A stretch of 64,000 nt of DNA from Xanthomonas campestris pv. phormiicola (GTDB taxonomy: Bacteria; Pseudomonadota; Gammaproteobacteria; Xanthomonadales; Xanthomonadaceae). Every line of letters begins with the position of its first letter. Position 1 is the stretch's first letter. The position numbers were made by a program, and so were the translations under genes. The notes below the pieces were generated by a model. The model was not told the origin of the DNA. It worked only from the letters and a program-made list of their open reading frames with translations, and made no database searches. The stretch lies in the NCBI GenBank assembly GCA_025666215.1, contig CP102593.1, positions 3,485,001-3,549,000 of the forward strand. The letters run 5' to 3'. Positions 1 through 7,808 of the stretch are shown here, one piece after another.

Positions 1-1
1 G

Positions 2-364
2 ACGCTGAAGATCGCCTCGGGCATGCCGAAGTCCTGCCTGGGCTACTTCGGCAGCGACGAATCGGATCCGATCAGCTACGGCTCGGCGTATCACTACTGC
101 GGCGGCAGCCCGTCCAGTCCGGGCCAGGCGGGTCGCCTGCCCTGGACCAAACTGGTGGATTTGGGCGTGACGTATCGGCCGGCCTTCGCCGACCACAAGC
201 TGGCGTTCAGCCTGCAGGCGTTCAACGTGTTCAACGAGCGCAAGCCGGTGCAGATCGATGCCACCTACGAAACCGATCCCTATACCGTTTCCAACACCTA
301 CGGCATCGGCACCTACTACACGACGCCTCGCTCCGTGCGCCTGTCGGCGTCCTACGACTTCTGA
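2..364 (+). CDS. TonB-dependent receptor, C-terminal end (partial at window start)
   Basis: The open frame enters from the left edge (first full codon at 2) and stops at 362-364, giving about 120 residues. The tail contains a stretch reading LVDLGVTYRP, a beta-strand with FSLQAFNVFNE, and the end RSVRLSASYDF. This alternation of strands closing on a terminal Phe is what the last strands of TonB-dependent outer-membrane beta-barrels look like, and the N-F-N-E type turn is common just before the last strands. Substrate cannot be read from this fragment. The plug, TonB box and most of the barrel lie outside the window. A strong terminator follows. Alternative: another outer-membrane barrel family, less likely. 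Confidence 0.85.
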   Translation, partial: TLKIASGMPKSCLGYFGSDESDPISYGSAYHYCGGSPSSPGQAGRLPWTKLVDLGVTYRPAFADHKLAFSLQAFNVFNERKPVQIDATYETDPYTVSNTYGIGTYYTTPRSVRLSASYDF

Positions 365-422
365 CCGCCCGTGGCGGGACGTCCGGCCAGGGCGTTCCGC
401 CGCAACGCAACGCCTCTCTCCT

Positions 423-448
423 GCCCCGGCTACGCCGGGGCTTTTTTT
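423..448 (+). terminator. Rho-independent terminator after the TonB-dependent receptor
   Basis: Stem GCCCCGGC / GCCGGGGC with a short loop, followed by seven T residues at 442-448. It lies 59 bp past the receptor stop and separates it from the convergent flavoprotein gene. Confidence 0.85.
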
Positions 449-482
449 GCGCGTGGCGCCGGCATGCATCGCCGGCAATGCC

Positions 483-2087
483 TCAGCGGCCCAGCAGGGC
501 CATCGCCGCATTGTGCCCGGGCGCGCCGGTCACGCCGCCGCCCGGGTGGGTGCCGGCGCCGCACAGGTACAGACCGGGAATCGCGCCGCGGTAGTTGGCC
601 TGGCCGAGCATCGGGCGGGCGCTGAACAACTGGTTGAGGCTCAGCGCGCCATGGAAGATGTCGCCGCCGATCAGGCCGAAGCTGCGTTCCAGATCCAGCG
701 GGGTCAGCGCCTGCCGGCCCAGCACCGAGGCGGCGAAGCCAGGCGCGTAGCGTTCGACGGTGGCGATCATCAGCTCGGCGACCTCGTCGCGGTACGCGTC
801 CCAGCTGCGCCCGTCCGGCAGCTGCGGCGCCACGTGCTGGCAGAACAGGCTGGCCACGTGCTGCCCCGGCGGCGCCAGCGAATCGTCCAGGGTGCTCGGG
901 ATCAGCAACTCGACGATGGGCTCGCGCGACCAGCCATGCGCGCGCGCATCGCGGTAGGCGCGATCCATGTAGTCCAGGCTCGGCGCCAGGATGATGCCGG
1001 CGGTGAGGTGGTCGCCCTGCCCCGGCAGCGCGCGGAACTGCGGCAAGCGCGACAGCGCCACGTTCATCCGGAACGTGCCCGAGCCGCAGTGCCAGTTGGC
1101 CATGCGCTCGCGGGTGGCGGCCGGGACGTGCGCCGGGTCGAGCAGGCGCTCGTACAGCAGCTTGGGATTGACGTTGGCGACGACGCGGCGCGCATGCAGG
1201 CGTTCGCCGTGTTCGGTGATCACGCCGACCGCGCGCCCGTCCTCGACCAGGATCTCGCGCACGCCGGCGTCGGTGCGGATCTGCGCGCCGGCGGTGAGTG
1301 CCGCCTTGGCCATCGCCTGGGTGATCGCGCCCATGCCGCCGAGCGCATGGCCCCAGGCGCCCTTGACCCCGTTGCTCTCGCCGAACACGTGGTGCAGCAG
1401 CACGTAGGCCGAGCCCGGCGTGTAGGGGCTGGCGTAGTTGCCGACGATGCCGTCGAAGCCGAACAGCGCCTTGACCGGGTCGCTCTCGAACCAGCGCTGC
1501 AGGTACTCGGCGGCGGAGATGGTGAACAGGTCCAGCAGTTCCTGGCGCAGGCCGGGGTCGAGCGCATGCAGGCGGCGGCCGAGGCGGCCGGCGCGCAGCA
1601 GTTCCGGCAGCGCCTGCACCCAGCCGCCGTCGGTGACGTTCGGCGGCGGCTGCAGCGCCAGCGCGCGCAGCACGTCGGCGATGCGCTCCAGCCGCGCCTC
1701 GTAGGCCGGCAGGCGCTCGGCGTCGCGCAGCGAGAACTTCGCCACCTGCGCCTGGGTGATGCTGGCGCCGGCCAGCAGGTAGCGGTCGTCGGGCAGCGGC
1801 ACGAAGTTGTTGCAACGGCGCGGCACGATGCGCAGGCCGTGCGCGGCCAGGTCCAGGTCGGCGATCACCTTCGGCTGCAGCAGCGAGACCGTATAAGAGG
1901 CCACCGAATTGCGGAAGCCCGGATGGAATTCCTCGGTGACCGCGGCGCCGCCGACCACGCCGCGCCGCTCCAGCACGGTGACCTTCCAGCCGGCGCGCGC
2001 CAGGTAGGCGGCGCAGACCAGGCCGTTGTGGCCGGCGCCGACGATCAGGGCATCGCAGGACGGTTCGCGCTTCATCGTGGCGATCAT
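483..2087 (-). CDS. Phytoene-desaturase-like FAD/NAD(P)-dependent oxidoreductase
   Basis: About 530-534 residues; starts are possible at 2087 (MIATMK) or 2075 (MKREPS), neither with a clear ribosome site. The N-terminus has a Rossmann dinucleotide motif (GAGHNG, residues 13-18 from the 2075 start) followed by the ER..GVVGGAA segment typical of amine-oxidase/phytoene-dehydrogenase flavoproteins. The C-terminus has the second FAD-contact segment CGAGTHPGGGVTGAPG. Overall it resembles the PYROXD2/CrtI-like group, which is full length at this size. No carotenoid genes (crtB, crtE, crtY) are adjacent, so a carotenoid role is not supported. The substrate is unknown. The gene is convergent with the TonB receptor and divergent from the M13 peptidase. 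Confidence 0.85.
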   Translation of the reverse strand: MIATMKREPSCDALIVGAGHNGLVCAAYLARAGWKVTVLERRGVVGGAAVTEEFHPGFRNSVASYTVSLLQPKVIADLDLAAHGLRIVPRRCNNFVPLPDDRYLLAGASITQAQVAKFSLRDAERLPAYEARLERIADVLRALALQPPPNVTDGGWVQALPELLRAGRLGRRLHALDPGLRQELLDLFTISAAEYLQRWFESDPVKALFGFDGIVGNYASPYTPGSAYVLLHHVFGESNGVKGAWGHALGGMGAITQAMAKAALTAGAQIRTDAGVREILVEDGRAVGVITEHGERLHARRVVANVNPKLLYERLLDPAHVPAATRERMANWHCGSGTFRMNVALSRLPQFRALPGQGDHLTAGIILAPSLDYMDRAYRDARAHGWSREPIVELLIPSTLDDSLAPPGQHVASLFCQHVAPQLPDGRSWDAYRDEVAELMIATVERYAPGFAASVLGRQALTPLDLERSFGLIGGDIFHGALSLNQLFSARPMLGQANYRGAIPGLYLCGAGTHPGGGVTGAPGHNAAMALLGR

Positions 2088-2228
2088 ACCGGGCCGCCGG
2101 CCCCGCGCTGGCCGGCCGCGGCGCCCGGCCCATGACCTTCGACACCCCTGAAACGCCGGGCAGCGGCGTACAGTCTCGCCACGGCCCATCCGGGCCATTC
2201 CGTATCCCCGCTGGCTTGGAGCTTCCTT

Positions 2229-4352
2229 GTGACCTTTCGCAATCCCCGCATGCTGCTGTTGACCCTGGCCGTGAGCGCCGCGCTGAGCGGCTGCAACAAG
2301 CCCGACGCGGCAGCGCCCGCCGCCGACACCGCCAAGACCGAGGCCGCCGCACCGGCGCCCGCCGCGGCGCCGGCCGAGCTGAAGCTCGACACCAGCAAGC
2401 TGCCGCCCTACAACGCGTTCAGCGCCAACGACCTGGACCCGGCCAAGGACGCCTGCGGCGATTTCGCCGGCTACGTCAACGGCAAGTGGCTGGCCGCCAA
2501 CGAAATTCCCAAGGACCGCAGCAGCTGGGGCGCGTTCTCGATCCTGGACGAGCGCTCGGTCGCCGTGCAGCACCAGTTGGCCGAGCAGGCCGCCGCTGCG
2601 GCCAACGCGCAGGGCGTGGACAAGATCGTCGGCGACTTCTGGTCCTCGGGCATGGACGAAGCCAAGGTCAACGCGCAGGGCATCGCGCCGCTGAAGGCCG
2701 ACCTGGCCGCGATCGACGGCCTCAAGGACGGCCCGGCGGTGGCCGAGTACCTGCGCCAGAGCGCGGCCAAGGGCGAGAACGGCCTGTTCGGCTTCGGCGC
2801 CGAGGCCGACTTCAAGAACTCCTCGATGAACATGGCCTACGCGATGCAGGGCGGCCTGGGCCTGCCCGACCGCGGCTACTATTTCGATGCCGACAAGAAG
2901 GACAAGCTCAACGCCTACCAGGCGCACGTGGCCAAGGTGCTGGAGCTGTCCGGCGTGCCGGCCGCCGATGCGGCCAAGCAGGCCAAGGACGTGGTGGCGC
3001 TGGAAACGCGCCTGGCCAAGGTCTCCAAGTCCAGCGAACAGATGTCGCGCGACGCCGAGCTGGCCTACAACCCGATCACCCCCGCCGAGGCCGACAAGCT
3101 GGCCCCGAACTTCCCCTGGACCAAGTTCTTCGAATCGCAGGGCGTGGCGGTGCCGGAGAAGTTCTCGCTGGCGATCCCCGCGTTCCACCAGGAAGTGAGC
3201 AAGGCGCTGGGCGATACCGATCCGTCGGTGTGGCGCGCCTACCTGCGCTTCCATACCGTGGACAGCGCCTCGCCGTACCTGAGCGATGCGTTCGCGCAGG
3301 AGAGCTTCGCGTTCTACGGCAAGGAGCTCAACGGCCAGGCCGAGATGAAGCCGCGCTGGAAGCGCGTGCTCGGCAGCATCGAGGACGGCGCCGGCGAGGC
3401 GATGGGCCAGATGTACGTCAAGGTGGCCTTCTCGCCCGACGCCAAGAGCAAGATGCAGCAGCTGGTGGACAACCTGCGCCAGGCGCTGAAGGCGCGCATC
3501 GAGAACGTCACCTGGATGAGCCCGGAGACCAAGGCCAAGGCGATCGCCAAGTGGGAGACCTTCACCCCGAAGATCGGCTACCCGGACAAGTGGCGCGACT
3601 ACAGCGGCCTGAGCACCCAGCGCGACAGCTACCTGGACAACGTGCGCGCCGCCACCGCGTTCAACTACAAGTACAACCTGAGCAAGATCGGCAAGCCGGT
3701 GGACAAGACCGAATGGGGCATGACCCCGCAGACGGTCAACGCCTACTACAACCCGCTGCAGAACGAGATCGTGTTCCCGGCCGCGATCCTGCAGCCGCCG
3801 TTCTTCGATCCCAACGCCGACGACGCGTTCAACTACGGCGGCATCGGCGCGGTGATCGGCCATGAGATGACCCATGGCTACGACGACCAGGGCGCGCGCT
3901 TCGGGCCGACCGGCAACTTCGAGAACTGGTGGACGCCGGCCGACGCCAAGAACTTCGCCGCGCTCACCGGCAAGCTGGTCAAGCAGTTCGACGAGTACAA
4001 GGTGGACGGCAAGCCGGTCAACGGCAAGCTGACCCTGGGCGAGAACATCGCCGACCTGGGCGGCCTGTCCACCGCCTACGACGCGATGAAGAAGGCCACC
4101 GAGGGCAAGGACGATCCGAAGGTCGGCGGCATGACCCGCGACCAGAACTTCTTCCTCAACTGGGCCACCGTGTGGCGCACCAAGTACACCCCGCAGAACG
4201 CGGCGGTGCGCCTGACCACCGACCCGCACGCCCCGGCGCAGTTCCGCGCGATGGGCGCGCCGTCGAACCTGCCGGCCTTCGCCGCCGCGTTCCAGTGCAA
4301 GCCCGGATCGCCGATGGTGCGCGCCGGCGACAAGCAGGTCGTGATCTGGTAA
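2229..4352 (+). CDS. M13 family (neprilysin/PepO-like) zinc metallopeptidase lipoprotein
   Basis: 707 residues from a GTG start; an internal ATG at residue 8 would still leave the signal. The N-terminus is a lipoprotein signal ending in LSGC. Catalytic features are intact: HEMTH with H545, E546 and H549, the third zinc ligand in GENIAD (E605, with D609), and the substrate-binding NAYY at 504-507. The C-terminus ends CKPGSPMVR...VVIW, the usual M13 finish with a Cys and a terminal Trp. M13 enzymes cut short peptides up to roughly 40 residues. Here it should be anchored facing the periplasm or cell surface and help use peptides. A terminator follows. The next gene is a degenerate paralogue in the same orientation. 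Confidence 0.95.
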   Translation: MTFRNPRMLLLTLAVSAALSGCNKPDAAAPAADTAKTEAAAPAPAAAPAELKLDTSKLPPYNAFSANDLDPAKDACGDFAGYVNGKWLAANEIPKDRSSWGAFSILDERSVAVQHQLAEQAAAAANAQGVDKIVGDFWSSGMDEAKVNAQGIAPLKADLAAIDGLKDGPAVAEYLRQSAAKGENGLFGFGAEADFKNSSMNMAYAMQGGLGLPDRGYYFDADKKDKLNAYQAHVAKVLELSGVPAADAAKQAKDVVALETRLAKVSKSSEQMSRDAELAYNPITPAEADKLAPNFPWTKFFESQGVAVPEKFSLAIPAFHQEVSKALGDTDPSVWRAYLRFHTVDSASPYLSDAFAQESFAFYGKELNGQAEMKPRWKRVLGSIEDGAGEAMGQMYVKVAFSPDAKSKMQQLVDNLRQALKARIENVTWMSPETKAKAIAKWETFTPKIGYPDKWRDYSGLSTQRDSYLDNVRAATAFNYKYNLSKIGKPVDKTEWGMTPQTVNAYYNPLQNEIVFPAAILQPPFFDPNADDAFNYGGIGAVIGHEMTHGYDDQGARFGPTGNFENWWTPADAKNFAALTGKLVKQFDEYKVDGKPVNGKLTLGENIADLGGLSTAYDAMKKATEGKDDPKVGGMTRDQNFFLNWATVWRTKYTPQNAAVRLTTDPHAPAQFRAMGAPSNLPAFAAAFQCKPGSPMVRAGDKQVVIW

Positions 4353-4375
4353 GTCTGGCGATCCGCTGCAACCCG

Positions 4376-4406
4376 AAAAGGCCCGGCATGTCCGGGCCTT
4401 TTCTTT
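4376..4406 (+). terminator. Rho-independent terminator after the active M13 gene
   Basis: Stem AAAAGGCCCGG / CCGGGCCTTTT with a 5-nt loop and T-rich tail, 24 bp after the stop at 4352. It suggests the two M13 genes are transcribed separately. Confidence 0.8.
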
Positions 4407-4634
4407 GCGCGCGGCGCGCCACGCCGCGGAAGCCCGCGCTGGCGCGGAAGCGGCAGGCACCGCACGCCTGGATCCGTGTGCGACAGCGCGCCGGCGACAC
4501 CCGCACGACCGCCACGCACCCATGCGCGCATCCATCTGAACCGGTTAGGCAAAGCCGCGCCGCAGCATGGACACAGCTGCGGGCCGCAGCTTGTTAAACT
4601 CCGCCGACTTTAATCCTGACCGGATTCGCTCCCG

Positions 4635-6644
4635 ATGCTCAATGCCCGTCCGCTTGCCCTCGCTGTCGCCCTCGGCCTGATCGCCCTGGCGTCCACCGCC
4701 GATGCCGCGCCCAAGAAGAAGCGCGCCGCCGCCAAGGCGCCCGTCGTCAGCGCCGCCTGCACCGATTTCTACGACTACGCCAACGCCGATTGGCTGAAGA
4801 GCAACCCGCTGCCGCAGACCGGCGCGGTCACCGCCCTGGGCCAGCTGTCGGCGCGCGCGCAGCAACAGCAGCGCGACCTGCTCGACGCGTCGATGCAGTC
4901 GCCGCAGAATTCGGTGCAGAAGGCGCTGGGCGATTTCTGGGCCAGCGGCCTGGACGAAGCGGCGGTGGAGAAGGACGGTTCCACCCCGATCGCGCCGCTG
5001 CTGAGCCGCATCGACGCGATCAAGAAGGCCAAGGAGGTGCCGGCCTCGATCGCCGCGCTGCACCAGATCGGCATCCCGGTGGCGTTCAACTTCGGCGCCG
5101 ACGTCGATCTGAAGGCGCTGGACCGCCACATCGGCTACTTCATGCAGGGCGGCATGGGCCTGCCCGACCCGGCCTTCTACACCCGCACCGACGCCGACAC
5201 CGTGGCGCTGATGGGCCGCTACCGCGCCTACGTCAAGCAGATCCTGACCCTGACCGGCACCCCGGCGGCCAAGCTCGAGGCCGACACCCAGTCGGTGCTG
5301 CAGATCGAGACCGCGCTGGCGCGCAGCGCCAAGTCGCTGGCCGGCATCAACAACCCGTTCAACAACTACGCGCCGATCTCCACCAAGGAGTTGAACAAGC
5401 AGTACCGCAACCTGCAGCTGGACGCGTTCCTGAAGGCGCAGGGTGTCAACGACGACCTGGTGTCGATGGCCGATCCGGACATGTTCAAGCAGCTCGACGG
5501 CATGATCGTCAGCATCAAGCCCGAGCAGTGGAAGGCCTACCTGCGCTGGCGCGTCGGCGACGCGATGGCGCCCTACCTGTCCAAGAGCTTCCGCGACGCC
5601 AGCTTCGAGTTCCGCGGCCGCGTGTTGGAAGGCCAGACCCTGCCGCCGCAGCGCTGGGCGCAGGTGCTGGACGCGATCAACGTCGCCGCCGGCCCGATGC
5701 TGGGCCGCGAGTACGTCGGCCGCTATCTCAACGCCGACACCCGCCGCCAGGCCGAGAGCATCGCCGACCAGGTGCGCGATACCGAGATCGCCGCGATCAA
5801 GCGCAACACCTGGCTGAGCGAATCGGCGCGCGCCGAAGCGCAGGCCAAGCTGGCCGCGCTGAAGATCGAGGTCGGCGCGCCGCGCCGCGACCTGGACTAC
5901 AGCGTGCAGCCGATGGGCCGCGGCAGCTTCGGCGGCAACATGCTGATCGCCTCCACCTGGCGCCACCGCGAGGAAATGAAGCGCATCGGCAAGGGCAACG
6001 CCGACCGCCGCTGGGACGTGCTGCCGCAGCAGCCGGCGCTGACCTACGACCTGGCCCAGAACCGCCTGATCGTCACCGCCGCGGTGCTGCAGCCGCCGGT
6101 GTTCGTCGCCGGCGGCGATGCCGCCGCGCTGTACGGCGGCTACGGCGCGCTGGTCGCGCACGAACTGATCGGCGCAATCGACAGCAAGGGCAGCCAGGTC
6201 GACGCCAAGGGCGAACTGCGCAGCTGGTGGACCCCGGAAGACAAGAGCGCGTGGACCGCACTGAGCGCGCGCGCCGCCGCGCAGTACGGCGCCTACGACT
6301 TCCCCGGCGTGAAGGGCGCCAAGGTCAACGGCCAGCTGACCCAGGAACAGGACCTGACCGACATCGGCAGCGTCGAGCTGGCCTGGCAGGCGTATGCCGC
6401 CGCCCAGCCGGCCGCCGGCGACACCGGCAAGCAGGCGTTCTACAAGGCCTGGGCCGGCCTGTGGGCGCAGCAGCTGTCGCCGAACGAAGCGGTGCAGCGC
6501 GTCACCGCCGACGTGCACGCGCCCGGCCGCTGGCGCGCCAACGGCCCGCTGGCCAACCTGCCGTCCTTCGCCGCCGCCTTCACCTGCAAGGCCGGCCAGC
6601 CGATGGTGCGCAGCGACGCCGAGCAGATCCGCGTCTGGCCGTAA
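4635..6644 (+). CDS. M13-like protein with degenerate zinc site (probable pseudoenzyme)
   Basis: 669 residues with a Sec signal peptide (ALASTADAA, cleavage near residue 25) followed by a Lys-rich stretch. It aligns along its length with the preceding M13 peptidase: MQGGMGLPDPAFY, the WWTPED segment, and the ending CKAGQPMVR...VWP are all kept. The active site is not. HExxH has become HELIG (H509, E510, but G513 at the second His position). The GENIAD segment reads EQDLTD, putting Gln572 where the zinc-ligand Glu should be. The NAYY substrate motif is missing. The frame is otherwise intact with no stops, so it is probably a conserved non-catalytic paralogue rather than decay. Function unknown; a binding or chaperone role is inference. 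Confidence 0.88.
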   Translation: MLNARPLALAVALGLIALASTADAAPKKKRAAAKAPVVSAACTDFYDYANADWLKSNPLPQTGAVTALGQLSARAQQQQRDLLDASMQSPQNSVQKALGDFWASGLDEAAVEKDGSTPIAPLLSRIDAIKKAKEVPASIAALHQIGIPVAFNFGADVDLKALDRHIGYFMQGGMGLPDPAFYTRTDADTVALMGRYRAYVKQILTLTGTPAAKLEADTQSVLQIETALARSAKSLAGINNPFNNYAPISTKELNKQYRNLQLDAFLKAQGVNDDLVSMADPDMFKQLDGMIVSIKPEQWKAYLRWRVGDAMAPYLSKSFRDASFEFRGRVLEGQTLPPQRWAQVLDAINVAAGPMLGREYVGRYLNADTRRQAESIADQVRDTEIAAIKRNTWLSESARAEAQAKLAALKIEVGAPRRDLDYSVQPMGRGSFGGNMLIASTWRHREEMKRIGKGNADRRWDVLPQQPALTYDLAQNRLIVTAAVLQPPVFVAGGDAAALYGGYGALVAHELIGAIDSKGSQVDAKGELRSWWTPEDKSAWTALSARAAAQYGAYDFPGVKGAKVNGQLTQEQDLTDIGSVELAWQAYAAAQPAAGDTGKQAFYKAWAGLWAQQLSPNEAVQRVTADVHAPGRWRANGPLANLPSFAAAFTCKAGQPMVRSDAEQIRVWP

Positions 6645-6727
6645 CCGCAATTCGCTAGGCAGTGCATGCACGACGGCGCGGGCAACCGCGCCGTCGTCGC
6701 GTGTGGCGCCCGCGCACCGCGGTACGC

Positions 6728-6757
6728 GGTACTCGGTACTCGGTACTCGGTACTCGG
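6728..6757. repeat. Tandem 7-bp repeat, unit GGTACTC
   Basis: Four consecutive copies of GGTACTC (6728-6755) plus a partial fifth, preceded by the related GGTACGC. The unit differs by one base from the GGGACTC unit found at four other places in this window, so it is probably a variant member of the same repeat family. It lies 84 bp after the M13-like stop. Confidence 0.85.
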
Positions 6758-6831
6758 TATCGGCAGCATCCAAGTGATTGAAGCGCCTTGCACACTGCCC
6801 GGCGCAATCGCCTCGCCCGCAGCCAGGCGGC

Positions 6832-6932
6832 GACCGGCGCATTCCCGAAGGCGGCAACGACGTCATTAACCACATGATGGGAGACGATCCGGCCAGTGCG
6901 GCCAGCCGCGTACTGTTTGAGACTTGGCGATG
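6832..6932 (+). pseudogene. Remnant of a second lipase-effector gene
   Basis: Bases 6832-6864 (33 bp) are identical to 8270-8302 inside the lipase gene, and similarity continues to about 6908 with scattered substitutions. Read in the matching frame it gives RRIPEGGNDVINHMMGDDPA, against RRIPEGGNDVVNHVMAGDPV in the intact gene, then SAASR, diverging to a stop at 6930-6932. It covers only the segment around the catalytic Asp of the lipase fold, with no start or nucleophile region. It is a fragment of a paralogue or of a partial duplication, transcribed if at all in the same direction. Confidence 0.75.
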
Positions 6933-7151
6933 AGACCCAACCGAGGCCAAGCTTCGTTCCTCGCGCGGCATCTGGTAGACGAATCGCGCAGTGACCGGGC
7001 CTGGACTTGCCCGTGTGGCAAAGGAGGAGTAGGTTTGGAATACCTGAACTTAAGCGCTCAGTTGCGGACGGCACACAAGCTGAGCCGCTCCAACTCGCAC
7101 ACGATGCACTGAAGTTCTCGCCTTTGGACAGCATCCAGACCAGGGAGTGTC

Positions 7152-7808
7152 ATGCAAGCGCTTCGGACCGCCTTGTTTCTGATCCTGCTCGCCCTCTCAC
7201 TGTGCGCCTGCGGCGGCACCGGGAACCATATGCATTCCAAGAATGGCCAGGACGTCGATGCCGACGGCGACCCGATCTACCGCAAGAACCCGCACCCCAC
7301 GCAGGCGTACCGGATCACGATGACCATCGAGGACGCGCCGGGACCGTTTGGGTACGTCTCGGGCACGGCATTCTATGAAATGACCAATCACCGCGAATGC
7401 ACCCCGGTCGAGCCGATCGCTGGCGTGTGGAGCAAGTCAAGCGAAGGTGCGATCCCGATTCACTTCCAAAAAGTCGATGAAACCACCTATGTAGCGACAA
7501 TTTATGCCGATGGCATGGTGGATGCGGACTATTACGAAAAGGGTGTTTGCGCTTTTGAGCTTGATGGGGTTGGCATTACACTGAAAGCCACTGGAAGCAT
7601 CAAGGAGACTCGTTTTCAACCAGCGTTATTCAAAAAAGAAATATATAGCCCAACGCCCAAGATAACCTACTTCTGGAAAGGAGGCTACCCAAAGGACGAC
7701 ATGGCCAACTTCCCAGATGGCGGCAAGACAAATATTGAAGATTTCAATGACAATGCGCGCCACAATGTCTTTAAGATTACGTTAGCCGTCCAAAAGGTGA
7801 TGCAATGA
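7152..7808 (+). CDS. Small lipoprotein, candidate immunity protein for the adjacent lipase
   Basis: 218 residues. An AGGGAG ribosome site 5 bp upstream supports the ATG at 7152. The N-terminus is a lipoprotein signal with a lipobox LCAC (Cys20), so the mature protein should be membrane-anchored in the periplasm. I recognise no family in the mature part. The stop overlaps the lipase start by 4 bp (ATGA), so the two are translationally coupled. The 3' two thirds is clearly richer in A+T than any neighbour. Lipoproteins coupled to toxic lipases or peptidoglycan hydrolases in Xanthomonas are commonly the immunity partner of secreted antibacterial effectors. That role is inference from context; a lipase chaperone is the alternative. 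Confidence 0.8.
   Translation: MQALRTALFLILLALSLCACGGTGNHMHSKNGQDVDADGDPIYRKNPHPTQAYRITMTIEDAPGPFGYVSGTAFYEMTNHRECTPVEPIAGVWSKSSEGAIPIHFQKVDETTYVATIYADGMVDADYYEKGVCAFELDGVGITLKATGSIKETRFQPALFKKEIYSPTPKITYFWKGGYPKDDMANFPDGGKTNIEDFNDNARHNVFKITLAVQKVMQ

Larger units (their letters stand above)
6645..7151. other. Gene-free stretch between M13-like gene and effector island
   Basis: About 507 bp with no convincing gene. It holds a 7-bp tandem array (6728-6757), a remnant duplicated from the lipase gene (6832-6908), and from about 6910 a less GC-rich segment that must contain the promoter of the lipoprotein gene at 7152. An AGGGAG ribosome site sits at 7142-7147. I see no clear -35/-10 pair and no terminator after the M13-like gene. 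Confidence 0.6.

Noticed and set aside
483..2087. Carotenoid biosynthesis cluster, because of the phytoene-desaturase-like gene and ispA
   Set aside because: No crtB, crtE, crtY or other pathway gene is near either gene, and ispA is 22 kb away in its normal xseB context.
483..4535. Very long open frame on the minus strand running from the flavoprotein through the M13 gene region
   Set aside because: Only the part from 2087 down resembles a protein. The rest is antisense to the M13 gene, which has an intact active site, and such open antisense frames are common at this GC content.
4635..6644. HELIG as a sequencing error in an otherwise active M13 enzyme
   Set aside because: The third zinc ligand and the NAYY substrate motif are also lost, which no single error explains, and the frame is intact.
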